Positions 33,763 through 42,592 of a DNA stretch of 64,000 nt are shown in pieces. This DNA is from Ensifer adhaerens. GTDB lineage: Bacteria > Pseudomonadota > Alphaproteobacteria > Rhizobiales > Rhizobiaceae. Positions within the stretch are counted from its first letter, which is position 1; each line of letters begins with the position of its first letter. The DNA is taken from positions 1 to 64,000 of the forward strand of contig NZ_LAZS01000007.1 of NCBI RefSeq assembly GCF_002007205.1, written 5' to 3'. The position numbers and the translations under genes were made by a program. The notes under the pieces are model-generated. The model was not told where the DNA came from. It made no database searches and saw only the letters and a list, made by a program, of their open reading frames with translations.

Positions 33763-34806
33763 TCAGGCCGCAGCCTTGAGGGCGGCCTTTTTCTTCGCCA
33801 TACGCACTGCCAAAAGCAGCGCTTCACGGCTGGCGCCAACGTCGGCAATGCCCTTGCCGGCGATGTCGTAGGCAGTGCCGTGGGCCGGCGTGCAGAGCGC
33901 GAAGGGCAGTCCACCCATCATGGTTACGCCCTTGTCGAAGCCCATCAGCTTCATCGCGATCTGGCCCTGGTCGTGATACATGGTGAGGACGGCGTTGTAG
34001 CCTTCCTTCAGCGCGCGCCCGAAGACGGTATCGGCCGGGAACGGTCCTTCGACGTTGAAGCCGAGCGACTTGGCCTTTTCGACGGCCGGCTCGATGATGT
34101 CGATCTCTTCCATGCCGAAGCTGCCGCCGTCGCCCGCATGCGGGTTGAGACCGGCAACCGCGATCTTCGCCTCCTCATAACCGGCCTCCTTGAGGCAGGC
34201 CTGGGTCAGCTCGAGTTCGGCAATGATGCCGTCGATCGAAAGGTTGTCAGCCACTTCCTTGAGCGGAATGTGCGAGGTGACGCGCGCGTTCCAGACCTTT
34301 TCGAGAACGTTGAACTCGCGAACCTTGCCGGTGAAGCCGAGAACGTCGGCAACGAAACGGATCTCGTCGTCGTAGCCCGGATAGGCAAAGCGCATCGCCT
34401 TCTTGTTGAAGGGCGTGAAGCAGACGGCATTGGCCTTGCCCGCATGCGCCAGCTCCAACGCCGTGCGGAAGTTGCGGGTCGCAAACGTTCCGCCGGCAAG
34501 CGTCGCCTCGCCGCGAACGACGTCGGCCGGATCGAGGTGAGCAAGATCGACGAACACGTGGCGGACGGTGCCAGCCTTGTCGAGATCTTCGAGCGTCGAC
34601 GGTTCGAGGTCGAGCGTCACGCCCGCGGCCTTGGCACCCTCATCCAGAATGCGGCGATCTCCGATCGTGATGATGTGCGCGGCCTCGCGGATGTCGGAAA
34701 GCGCCAACAGCTTTGCCGTGAGTTCCGGGCTGATGCCTGCCGGATCGCCCATCGCGAGCGCAATGACAGGACGCGCGCCGTTACCGGCTGCACCGTTGGT
34801 CGTCAT
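33763..34806 (-). CDS. pdxA2: PdxA2-like 4-phospho-hydroxyacid dehydrogenase
   Basis: 347 residues of the PdxA family. Visible motifs: ALAMGDPAGISPEL at the start, VAGLNPHAGDGGSFG, and LTMYHDQGQIAMK, whose histidines bind the metal. PdxA2 members oxidise and decarboxylate 4-phospho-D-threonate or erythronate to dihydroxyacetone phosphate, whereas true PdxA works in vitamin B6 synthesis. The cluster position with a transporter, kinase and isomerase favours the catabolic role. GGAGG lies 9 bases before the ATG; an upstream ATG has none. Divergent from the GntR regulator. Confidence 0.9.
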   Translation of the reverse strand: MTTNGAAGNGARPVIALAMGDPAGISPELTAKLLALSDIREAAHIITIGDRRILDEGAKAAGVTLDLEPSTLEDLDKAGTVRHVFVDLAHLDPADVVRGEATLAGGTFATRNFRTALELAHAGKANAVCFTPFNKKAMRFAYPGYDDEIRFVADVLGFTGKVREFNVLEKVWNARVTSHIPLKEVADNLSIDGIIAELELTQACLKEAGYEEAKIAVAGLNPHAGDGGSFGMEEIDIIEPAVEKAKSLGFNVEGPFPADTVFGRALKEGYNAVLTMYHDQGQIAMKLMGFDKGVTMMGGLPFALCTPAHGTAYDIAGKGIADVGASREALLLAVRMAKKKAALKAAA

Positions 34807-34875
34807 GAGAGATGTCCTCCACTTCATTCTTTCGATAGCCGTCATACGTTATTCAAAATTCTGCATCAAGTCTTT

Positions 34876-34890
34876 TGTATTCTGTATGCA
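34876..34890. promoter_or_regulatory. Candidate GntR operator between pdxA2 and the regulator
   Basis: TGTATTCTGTATGCA is an imperfect 15-bp palindrome in the 204-bp divergent gap. On the minus strand, TTGATG and TATGAC with a 17-bp spacer just downstream form a possible pdxA2 promoter. GntR/FCD regulators usually bind such near-symmetric AT-rich sites upstream of their target operons. Confidence 0.35.
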
Positions 34891-35010
34891 GCATTTTCTG
34901 TTGACGATAGGAAGGCCCATCTCCATGCTTTAATGAGACAGCGCTGATTCAATCGGCGCCAACGGGAACAGACGGTCGACGCCCAGTCGCCAGGCGCAGA
35001 AGCAAAAACA

Positions 35011-35697
35011 ATGAACGAAATTACATCTGTGGAGAGGCGGCCGGATGGCGGCCCCGGTCCGATCAGGCGCACGGCGCTGCACGACACGCTGGTCAGCCAC
35101 CTGCGCGACATGATCATCGAAGGCGACTTGTCGCCCGGCACGCGGCTGCATGAAGGGCAGTTGGGCGAACAGCTCGGCGTGTCCCGCACGCCGCTGCGCG
35201 AAGCGATCAAGTATCTCGCCAGTGAAGGGCTTGTGGAGCTCGTTCCGAGCCGCGGCGCCGTCGTCAAGCGTTTCAGCGCCAAGGACGTGCATGATATGCT
35301 GACGGTGCTGCAGACGCTGGAAGAACTTGCGGGCAAGCTCGCCTGTGAAGCCGCAAGCGACGCCGGCATCGCAGAAGTGCGCGCGCTGCACGACGAAATG
35401 GTCGGGCGCTACAAGGCCGGTGACCGGCTGCAATACTACAAGCTCAACCAGCAGATCCATTCGGCCATCGTCCAACTCGCGGCAAACGTCGCCCTGGTGG
35501 ACATGCACGCGGTGTTGCAGACACGGCTGAAGCGCATTCGCTTCATCGGCCACGAGGGGCCCGAAAAATGGGCCGCGGCCGTTTCAGAGCATGAGGAAAT
35601 GATTGTCGCGCTCGAAGCCCGCGACAAGGCAAGGCTCTCCGAAGTTCTCGGCCGGCACCTCATGAATGCCTGGGAGCGTGTGCGCGCCGCGGTGTAA
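35011..35697 (+). CDS. GntR/FCD-family transcriptional regulator
   Basis: 228 residues. The N-terminal winged helix (about 20-88, LHDTLVSHLRDMIIEGDLSPG ... GVSRTPLREAIKYLASEGLV) is of GntR type, and the all-helical FCD domain follows with a metal-type His in NQQIHSAIV and SEHEEMIVAL. FCD members respond to small organic acids. Divergent from pdxA2-tctCBA-isomerase-kinase, it is the probable regulator of that set. Confidence 0.88.
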   Translation: MNEITSVERRPDGGPGPIRRTALHDTLVSHLRDMIIEGDLSPGTRLHEGQLGEQLGVSRTPLREAIKYLASEGLVELVPSRGAVVKRFSAKDVHDMLTVLQTLEELAGKLACEAASDAGIAEVRALHDEMVGRYKAGDRLQYYKLNQQIHSAIVQLAANVALVDMHAVLQTRLKRIRFIGHEGPEKWAAAVSEHEEMIVALEARDKARLSEVLGRHLMNAWERVRAAV

Positions 35698-35713
35698 ACA
35701 ACGCTGGCGCAAG

Positions 35714-35732
35714 CGAGCCCCGGCAGGGCTCG
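35714..35732 (+). terminator. Short GC-rich hairpin after the GntR gene
   Basis: Perfect 7-bp arms CGAGCCC / GGGCTCG with a 5-nt loop, starting 16 bp after the GntR stop. No T-run follows. It could serve both this gene and the convergent relic ending at 35750. Confidence 0.35.
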
Positions 35733-35749
35733 TGCAGTCGCACCTTCCG

Positions 35750-36005
35750 TCACAACTTCGAATAGGCGTTCGTAACGGCCTTGGCATTTCCTGCGGCCGC
35801 CTGCTTTTGCAGCGCGAGAATTGCGTCTCGCAGCGCCGGGTTTGCGGCCAGCGCCTTGTTTCCCGAGACATCCAGGCTTGAGAGCTTGGAAAGCAAGCCA
35901 CGGTCGCCATAGGCCCGCCAACGCACCCAGCGAAGCCGGCGGGCTTTTCGACAGCGGATTCAGTGACGTCAAATTGCCGGACAACAATGAAGAACTGTCC
36001 GCCAT
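35750..36005 (-). pseudogene. Frameshifted small gene relic
   Basis: Two adjacent frames on the minus strand both look like protein and join at about 35912. The first reads MADSSSLLSGNLTSLNPLS and on to LGALAG; the second, one base out of step, reads YGDRGLLSKLSSL, then ALAANPALRDAILALQKQ and ends TNAYSKL-stop at 35750. Together they would give a protein of about 84 residues rich in Leu, Ala and Ser. There is no clear ribosome site at the ATG. The simplest reading is a decayed or frameshifted small gene; a sequencing error would restore it. I do not recognise the family. Confidence 0.42.
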
Positions 36006-36184
36006 CAAGGAACGGCAGGCGATCGCGCGTTGCTTCCCGCCGCATTGTTTCTCGCCCGGTGTTACAGATTTGCCTCCCGGATAAGCTGTATCGCTGGGAA
36101 AGAAATTAAGAATATTCGAATTCTATTGACTTTAACCTGATCGAAATTCACTGAATCCACGGTGGGGCGGAGACGGGAACGAAG

Positions 36185-39100
36185 ATGGGGCGGCAACGGC
36201 TTCGGGGACTGCTTGCGGCGGCGGCGATCCTCTGTCCAGGCGCAGGCTTGGCGGAACCGGTTCAGCGAACGCCACCCGTCGCGGGGTCGGTGATTGCCCG
36301 CAAATCCGGCGAGGAAGTTCGCTTCGTCGACATCTCGACCTGGCGTTTCGTCGATCTCGCCCAGGACCTTTTGTCCGGTGACGTGTTGCGCACCAATGCA
36401 ACCGGGGCGCTGGCGGTGCTTTTTTCCGACCACACCCAGATCCGGCTCGGCCGCAACACGGCGTTGCGCGTCAAACGCATGGGCACTGGCAGCGATACCA
36501 ATCTCGAACTGCAGTCGGGCACGATCTGGGCACGGGCGGAACGCGGCGGCCAGGGCCTCACGATCGACACGCCGGCGGCAACGGCTGCCATTCGCGGTAC
36601 CGATTGGACGCTGACGGTCGCCGGCGACACGACCTCGCTGACCGTGCTTGAAGGCGTGGTCGAACTCAGCAACGCGCTTGGCAGCGTCACGGTGAAACAG
36701 GGCGAAGGCGCCGTTGCCGCGATCGGCAAGGCGCCGACCAAGATTGTGATCGTGACGCCGAAGGACCGCGAACAGATGCTCTTCCATCTGTCGCTCAGAG
36801 ACGCCTTCGCCTTGATGCCACCGTCGCCGCTCAAGGTGCACGACATGCGTAACCAGCGCGAACGGATCGAAGCCCGGCCGGAAGCATCCCGTTCTGCCGA
36901 AGATTGGCTGACGCTCGCTGAAATCCACTTGCGGTTCGACGGGCGGGTCAAGGCCACGGAAGCCCTTCAACAGGCCCGTAGCCTGGGCCTCAACCGACCG
37001 CAGGCTGCACGCGCCTATCTCGTCGAAGCGCTGATCGCCGGCTCCGAGAACCGCTACAGCGATGCGGCAAAGCTCTTTGCCAGCGCAGCCCCCGGGCTCG
37101 ACGCCGATCGCCGCTCCGTCGCTGCATTCGGCGGCTACTTCGCACGCGCCCTGGCGGATCCGGATCGCATCGAGCCGCCGCCGTCTCGGGCGACGGGCGC
37201 CTATGCCGCCTTCGCCGCCGCGTGGACCGCAGGCTTCCGCACCGACATCCGTGCGGCGATCGAAACGCTCAGGACGGCCGAAAGGCAATATCCGGACGAT
37301 CCTTTCCTTCCGGCGGCCCGCGCACAGCTCGCAATGCTGCTCGACGATCGCGACGAAACCCGCGATGGCATCGAAAAGGCCCTTGCGAACGATCCCGACG
37401 ATCCGACCGCGCTCGAATCGCGGGCCAAGTATCGTTTGCTCATTGAAAACGACCGAGCCGGCGCGCTGGCGGATCTCGAGCGCGCCATCGAAATCACGCC
37501 GGGCGACCCGTCTCTCTGGAACTGGGTGGGCCTGGCAAAGAGCGACCGCGGCGACAATCGCGGTGCAGAACAAGCATTCAAGAGAGCCGTGGAACTCGAT
37601 CCGGCGGATCCGCTTTACCGCGCCAACCTGGCCTATCAGTATCTGGACGAAATGCGGCTTGCGGAAGCAAAGCGCGAGATCGATACGGCGCTTGCGATCG
37701 ATCCCTCCTTCGACCTCGTGCTCGTCGCCCGCGGGCGGTACCATTTGCAGAACGGCGACCTCGACAAGGCCATGGACGACCTCTTGGCCGGTTCGACGGC
37801 CAATCCCGCCTACTCCAACGCCCAATTGCTGCTCTCGGCGGCGCATTACGAAAAGGGAGATCGCATCCCGGCGGCACAGGCCCTCGACAATGCCGACCGG
37901 CTCGACCCGAACGACCCTGTCGTCGCAACCGTGCGGACCGCGATCGCGATCGACGAATACGATTCCGATGCGGCGATCCGCTACGCGCAGGAACTCATGC
38001 GCAGGACGCGGGCGCGCGGCGGCGAGAGCGCACCGCTCGGCGCCAATCAGGACGCCGGGTCGACGCTCAACGATGCCTTCCGTCTGCAGGGGCTGAACGC
38101 CTGGGGGCAATATTACGGCGATGTGGTCTTCGATCCGTTCACAGGATCGAGCTATGTCGACCAGGCCATCCGCGGCAGCGTCAATCCGCTGTTCAACACC
38201 TATGACTTCGACGGCAGCCCGGTCGTCAACTCCACCAATCCGCAAAGCTTCTCCGCCTTCTTCCAGGGGCTGCTGATCGAGCCGCATATGCTGGCAAGCC
38301 GCGAGCGCACGGCGAACCTCGTCCAGCGTCCATTCTTTGAAGCCGCGCTCGGCGGCGGCATCATCGCCGACAGCGATCACGAGGGCTGGATCGGCGAAGC
38401 GGAGCTACGCGGACTGACCTTTTCGCCTTTCCCGATCAGCGTCTATGGCAACCTTCAATGGGAAGAACCGCGAGACACGATTGGTATCGGCAATGGTCTC
38501 GCAATCGAGCGCGAAGCGCGCCTGCTTGGCGGCAATGGCTACGTGACGGCCACGCCGACACCGGATGACAGGGTCGTGGCCTATGCCAACTACGGCGATC
38601 TCAATGATAAACGCAGCATCTTCGACATCCCACCTCCGCCCCTCATCCCGTTCAATCTCGACGGGATAAACGACAACGACGCGACGCGGCTGCTCTCGGG
38701 CGTGGCCTGGAGCCACACCTTCGGCTACCGCAACATCGCCAATGCGGCGTTCTTCTTCTCCGACGAGAACATCACGGACAGCGAGAGGGTTCGCTTTTCG
38801 GGTGTGAGGTTTCCGGATCTCGCCACAAGCCGAAACGAGGAAAAACAGCGAACCTATGTCGCCGCGATCAACCACCTTTACGGCGACGGCGACTTCACCT
38901 GGCGCTACGGGATCGAAGGCGGCGTCGTCAGGTCATCGCAGTCGTTCGACATCTTCGATCCGCTGGGGCTGAGCACTGGCAGCAGCAGCGTGCCTGTCAT
39001 CGCGTCCGGTTCGACGTCGGCGACACAGACGGTCGCCAAGGCCTATGTCGATGCGATCTACGAAATCACGCCGGACCTGAAAACGGAGGGCGCCCTCTTT

Positions 39101-39841
39101 GGCCGCTACATCGAGGGCGTCAACGACGGCGATGTCAGGCTCGAGCCGAAACTCGGCATCGCCTGGGCGCCGGCCGAACGGCACTGGCTGCGGGCCGCTG
39201 CCATGCGCGATGGCCTCAACTTCAACGTCGCCACCCTCGCGCCGATCGGCATCGTCGGCCTGCAACCGAACCAGCTGCACTTCGGCGCGGAAGGCTACGC
39301 CGATACGCTGGCACTGCGTTGGGACGCAGAATGGAACAGCTGGTTTTTCACCGCGCTCGACTACCAGCACCAGGAAGTGCGGCAACTCGCGCTCGACATT
39401 CCGCTTTCCACCACCAGCCTTGCCTATGCCAAGGTCGGGCTCGACCGGGTCGCCGCGACAGCGAACTTTGCCATCGGCCACGGCTTCGGCCTCTCCTTGA
39501 CCGCGGCCCACACGGAAGCCGACGTCAAGGAACACAGTGGCAGCCAACCGGACGTGCTCCTGTTCGTGCCCGAGAACACCGGCCAGGCCGCGCTGACATG
39601 GGTCAACAAGGCAAACGTCAAGACAACCGTTGCCGCCAACTATGTCGGCTCGCGACCCGGCGGCGGAAGAACCCTTAACGATTTCTGGACGCTCGACGCA
39701 TCGCTGCAATGGGAGCCGTTCGACAAGCAGATCGAGGTCGATCTGGCGGCCTTCAATCTGCTCGACGAAGACTTCGAGTTGAGCAATGGCCTGCCGGGCT
39801 GGGGACAAACGTTCAAGGGCACGGTTAAAGTGCGGTTCTGA
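36185..39841 (+). CDS. FecR-TPR-outer-membrane-barrel-like protein
   Basis: 1218 residues. A signal peptide (LLAAAAILCPGAGLA) is followed by a FecR domain (about 30-160) with GDVLRTNATGALAVLFSDHTQ and TPAATAAIRGTDW. A TPR region (about 370-560) repeats ALANDPDDPTALESRAKYR and NDRAGALADLERAIEITPGD units. From about residue 635 to the end, aromatic-alternating strands such as YGNLQWEEPRDTIGIG and the final KVRF suggest a beta-barrel. FecR domains usually sense at the cell surface. Its stop codon overlaps the adenylate cyclase start (TGATG), so the two are almost certainly one functional unit. Confidence 0.85.
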   Translation: MGRQRLRGLLAAAAILCPGAGLAEPVQRTPPVAGSVIARKSGEEVRFVDISTWRFVDLAQDLLSGDVLRTNATGALAVLFSDHTQIRLGRNTALRVKRMGTGSDTNLELQSGTIWARAERGGQGLTIDTPAATAAIRGTDWTLTVAGDTTSLTVLEGVVELSNALGSVTVKQGEGAVAAIGKAPTKIVIVTPKDREQMLFHLSLRDAFALMPPSPLKVHDMRNQRERIEARPEASRSAEDWLTLAEIHLRFDGRVKATEALQQARSLGLNRPQAARAYLVEALIAGSENRYSDAAKLFASAAPGLDADRRSVAAFGGYFARALADPDRIEPPPSRATGAYAAFAAAWTAGFRTDIRAAIETLRTAERQYPDDPFLPAARAQLAMLLDDRDETRDGIEKALANDPDDPTALESRAKYRLLIENDRAGALADLERAIEITPGDPSLWNWVGLAKSDRGDNRGAEQAFKRAVELDPADPLYRANLAYQYLDEMRLAEAKREIDTALAIDPSFDLVLVARGRYHLQNGDLDKAMDDLLAGSTANPAYSNAQLLLSAAHYEKGDRIPAAQALDNADRLDPNDPVVATVRTAIAIDEYDSDAAIRYAQELMRRTRARGGESAPLGANQDAGSTLNDAFRLQGLNAWGQYYGDVVFDPFTGSSYVDQAIRGSVNPLFNTYDFDGSPVVNSTNPQSFSAFFQGLLIEPHMLASRERTANLVQRPFFEAALGGGIIADSDHEGWIGEAELRGLTFSPFPISVYGNLQWEEPRDTIGIGNGLAIEREARLLGGNGYVTATPTPDDRVVAYANYGDLNDKRSIFDIPPPPLIPFNLDGINDNDATRLLSGVAWSHTFGYRNIANAAFFFSDENITDSERVRFSGVRFPDLATSRNEEKQRTYVAAINHLYGDGDFTWRYGIEGGVVRSSQSFDIFDPLGLSTGSSSVPVIASGSTSATQTVAKAYVDAIYEITPDLKTEGALFGRYIEGVNDGDVRLEPKLGIAWAPAERHWLRAAAMRDGLNFNVATLAPIGIVGLQPNQLHFGAEGYADTLALRWDAEWNSWFFTALDYQHQEVRQLALDIPLSTTSLAYAKVGLDRVAATANFAIGHGFGLSLTAAHTEADVKEHSGSQPDVLLFVPENTGQAALTWVNKANVKTTVAANYVGSRPGGGRTLNDFWTLDASLQWEPFDKQIEVDLAAFNLLDEDFELSNGLPGWGQTFKGTVKVRF

Positions 39842-41847
39842 TGGAGGAGCGCGTCGCCGTGCAGGCATCGAGCGGTCGGTCCGGACAATGGGACAGCCCC
39901 CGTTTCTTGCAACGGCGGCTGAAACTTCTCGCTCTTGCGGTTTTCGTGGCCATCGCGCTGTCACTGGCAACCTTGACCAATGCCTGGCGGCTGAACGAGC
40001 TGCGCAGCTTCGACTACCTGTCGACCATCGGCGGCCCGGCGCTGCCGGAAAACAGCCCGATCATCGTCGCCATCGATGAGCCGTCGATGGCCGAAATCGG
40101 CCGTCAATGGCCGTGGCCGCGGGCCCTGCATGCGCGCCTGATCGATGCGCTGCGCAAGGCTGGCGCGCGGGCGATCGGCATCGACGTGATTTTCGCCGAA
40201 CCTTCGGCCGATCAGGCCAATGACGAGGCGCTGGAAAAGGCGCTCGGCGCAGACGTCGTCCTTGCCGGCGATCAGACGCTGGTGGAAGCGCCCCAGGCCG
40301 ACCAGTTCGTGCGCACCGAGCCGCTTGCCCGCTTCATCGCAAGAGGCGCCTGGACCGGCATCGCCTCCGTCAGCCTCAGCGGCGACGGAACGTTGCGCGC
40401 CGTTCCCGACTATCCGGACGGGTTTGCCGCCGTGCTGGCGGCAATCGCCGGCGCAAAATCGCAAGCACCACCAAGCGACGGGCTGATCCAGGTCTTCGGG
40501 CCGGCACGGACCTATCCCACCGTCTCCTATTACCAGGCGCTCGATCCCGACAACTTCCTGCCCGAAGGCATCTTCGAGGACCGCGTCGTGCTCGTCGGTC
40601 TCAGCCTGCAAAACGCACCGTCGATCGCCGATGGCGGCGCCGACACGTTCACCACATCGGACACCGTACACTCGAACAAGCTCGTCTCCGGCGTCGAGAT
40701 GCAGGCAACCATCTACGACAATCTGGCCCATGACCTTTTCATTCAGCGCGCTGCAAGACCCTACGTGGTTGCAGCCATTGCGCTGGCTGCGATGCTGGCG
40801 GCTTCCTCGGTGCTGCGGACGACCGGCTGGCGCACGCTTGTCTATGGCGCCGTCGCCATCAGCCTCATCATCGCCGCCAGCTATGCCGCGATGCGCCTTG
40901 GCCACGTCTTCCTGTCGCCGCTTGGCCCCGGCCTGGCGTTCCTTGCCGTGACCGCCGGGCAGGCCGGGCTCGACTATGCGGAGGAACGGAAGAAGCGCCG
41001 GGAAATCACCCGCGCCTTCCAGCAATATCTCTCCCCGGCCCTCGTGGAGCGCCTGGCGAAGGACCCGTCGCACCTGAGGCTCGGCGGCGAGCGGCGCACC
41101 CTGTCGATCCTCTTTTGCGACATCCGGGGCTTTACCACCATCGCCGAGGAAATGAAGGAAGACCCGGAGCGGTTGACCGCGCTGGTCAACCGACTGCTGA
41201 CGCCGCTTTCGGAAGCCGTTCTCGAAAAGGGCGGCACCATCGACAAATATATCGGCGATTGCCTGATGGCCTTCTGGAACGCGCCGCTCGACGATCCCGA
41301 CCACGCCGTCCACGCGGTTGGTGCGGCGCTCGACATGCTTGCGCGGCTTGAACGGGTCAACCGGGAACTCGAGGGCGAGGCGAAACGAGAGCGCAGACCG
41401 GCTCAAACCCTGAGGATCGGCATCGGCATCAACACCGGCGAATGCGTCGTCGGCAATATGGGCTCGCACCAGCGCTTCGACTATTCAGCCCTTGGCGACG
41501 CCGTCAATCTGGCCGCGCGCCTCGAAGGCGCATCGAAGGACTACGGCATCTCTCTGCTTCTCGGCGAGGAGACGGCCCGCCTCGTCGAAAAAACCTTCCC
41601 GGTCGCCGAACTCGATCGCATCACCGTCAAGGGTCGCACCGCCGTGTCTCCGGTCTTCACCGTCGCCATCGGCGCAAAAAGGGAAGCGATCGAACGCCAT
41701 CAGGGTTTCGTGCAAGCCAAGTACGACGGCTCGCTTCGGGCGCATGACGTGGTGTTCGACCAGTTGAAGAGCGCCCTGCCGCCACTGGCGCGCTACTACG
41801 AGAGGGAGCGCTCCCGCCTCGATACGTCGCGACGGGAGCAGAAGTGA
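39841..41847 (+). CDS. CHASE2-domain adenylate cyclase
   Basis: 668 residues: one span (about 27-47), a periplasmic CHASE2 sensor (about 50-300, with DEPSMAEIGRQWPWPRALHARL), three further spans, then a class III cyclase domain (about 405-610). Both metal Asp are present (D427 in FCDIRGFT, D473 in KYIGDC), as are the adenine-selecting K469 and D547 and the catalytic N556 and R560 (YSALGDAVNLAAR). It should make cAMP. It starts on the stop codon of the FecR-barrel gene. The combination FecR plus CHASE2 cyclase is known in proteobacteria, but what it senses is not. Confidence 0.92.
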   Translation: MEERVAVQASSGRSGQWDSPRFLQRRLKLLALAVFVAIALSLATLTNAWRLNELRSFDYLSTIGGPALPENSPIIVAIDEPSMAEIGRQWPWPRALHARLIDALRKAGARAIGIDVIFAEPSADQANDEALEKALGADVVLAGDQTLVEAPQADQFVRTEPLARFIARGAWTGIASVSLSGDGTLRAVPDYPDGFAAVLAAIAGAKSQAPPSDGLIQVFGPARTYPTVSYYQALDPDNFLPEGIFEDRVVLVGLSLQNAPSIADGGADTFTTSDTVHSNKLVSGVEMQATIYDNLAHDLFIQRAARPYVVAAIALAAMLAASSVLRTTGWRTLVYGAVAISLIIAASYAAMRLGHVFLSPLGPGLAFLAVTAGQAGLDYAEERKKRREITRAFQQYLSPALVERLAKDPSHLRLGGERRTLSILFCDIRGFTTIAEEMKEDPERLTALVNRLLTPLSEAVLEKGGTIDKYIGDCLMAFWNAPLDDPDHAVHAVGAALDMLARLERVNRELEGEAKRERRPAQTLRIGIGINTGECVVGNMGSHQRFDYSALGDAVNLAARLEGASKDYGISLLLGEETARLVEKTFPVAELDRITVKGRTAVSPVFTVAIGAKREAIERHQGFVQAKYDGSLRAHDVVFDQLKSALPPLARYYERERSRLDTSRREQK

Positions 41848-41869
41848 AGCGGTACAAGCGAACTCGGCG

Positions 41870-42592
41870 TCAGTGAAGCCCGCCGACGCCCAGCAGCCGC
41901 TCGACCGCGTCGTGATCCCCAGTCAGCGCTTCCGGCGTTCCGGACCAGGCGATTCGGCCGCGTTCGAGCACGATCACCCGGTCGGCAAAGTCGAGCGCGC
42001 TCTGAATGCGCTGCTCGACCAGCACGATCGTCATGTCGCCGGTTTTTGCCAGTTCGGCGAACGCCTTCATCAGCTCTTCGCAGATAACCGGCGCCAAGCC
42101 CTCCAGCGGCTCGTCGAGAAGCAGGATCGACGGACGGCCGAGGATGGAGCGCGCCGTCGACAGCATCTGCTGTTCGCCGCCCGAGAGTTGGCTGCCGAGA
42201 TTGCGCCGCCGCTCAAAGAGGCGCGGGAACATGTCGTAGGCTTCCTGGAGCGCGCTTTTCGGACGGCCTTTGAGGCCGACAAACAGGTTCTCCTCGACGG
42301 TCAGCGTCGGGAAGACGCAGCGCGCCTGCGGCACGAAACCAAGCCCGTGCATGGCGCGGGCTGCGCTCGGCAGCGCCGTCACGTCCGTCCCGCCCATGCG
42401 GATGCGCCCGTCATAACGTCGCGTCTGGCCGGCAAGCGTCGCAAGCAGCGTCGTCTTGCCCATGCCGTTGCGGCCGAGCACGGCGAGCCGGGCGCCAGCC
42501 GGAACGGCAAAGGACACGCCCTCGAGCACGCGCGTCGGGCCGTAGCCCGAAGACAGGTTTTCCACCTCAAGCGGCGTGGCTGGCATTGGCAT
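41870..42592 (-). CDS. livF: Branched-chain amino acid ABC transporter ATPase LivF
   Basis: 240 residues: Walker A GRNGMGKTT, signature LSGGEQQMLSTAR, Walker B ILLLDEPLEGLAP, the LivF-type ending with EQRIQSALDFADRV. Gets energy for uptake through LivHM. Overlaps livG by 26 bp. It is the last gene of livKHMGF, convergent with the cyclase gene 23 bp away. Specificity for branched-chain amino acids is assumed from family; many rhizobial systems transport other amides. Confidence 0.9.
   Translation of the reverse strand: MPMPATPLEVENLSSGYGPTRVLEGVSFAVPAGARLAVLGRNGMGKTTLLATLAGQTRRYDGRIRMGGTDVTALPSAARAMHGLGFVPQARCVFPTLTVEENLFVGLKGRPKSALQEAYDMFPRLFERRRNLGSQLSGGEQQMLSTARSILGRPSILLLDEPLEGLAPVICEELMKAFAELAKTGDMTIVLVEQRIQSALDFADRVIVLERGRIAWSGTPEALTGDHDAVERLLGVGGLH

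Noticed and set aside
36062-38380. 772-codon minus-strand open frame antisense to the FecR-barrel gene
   Set aside because: The plus-strand frame has signal peptide, FecR and TPR features, and the antisense product is Arg/Gly-rich and featureless.
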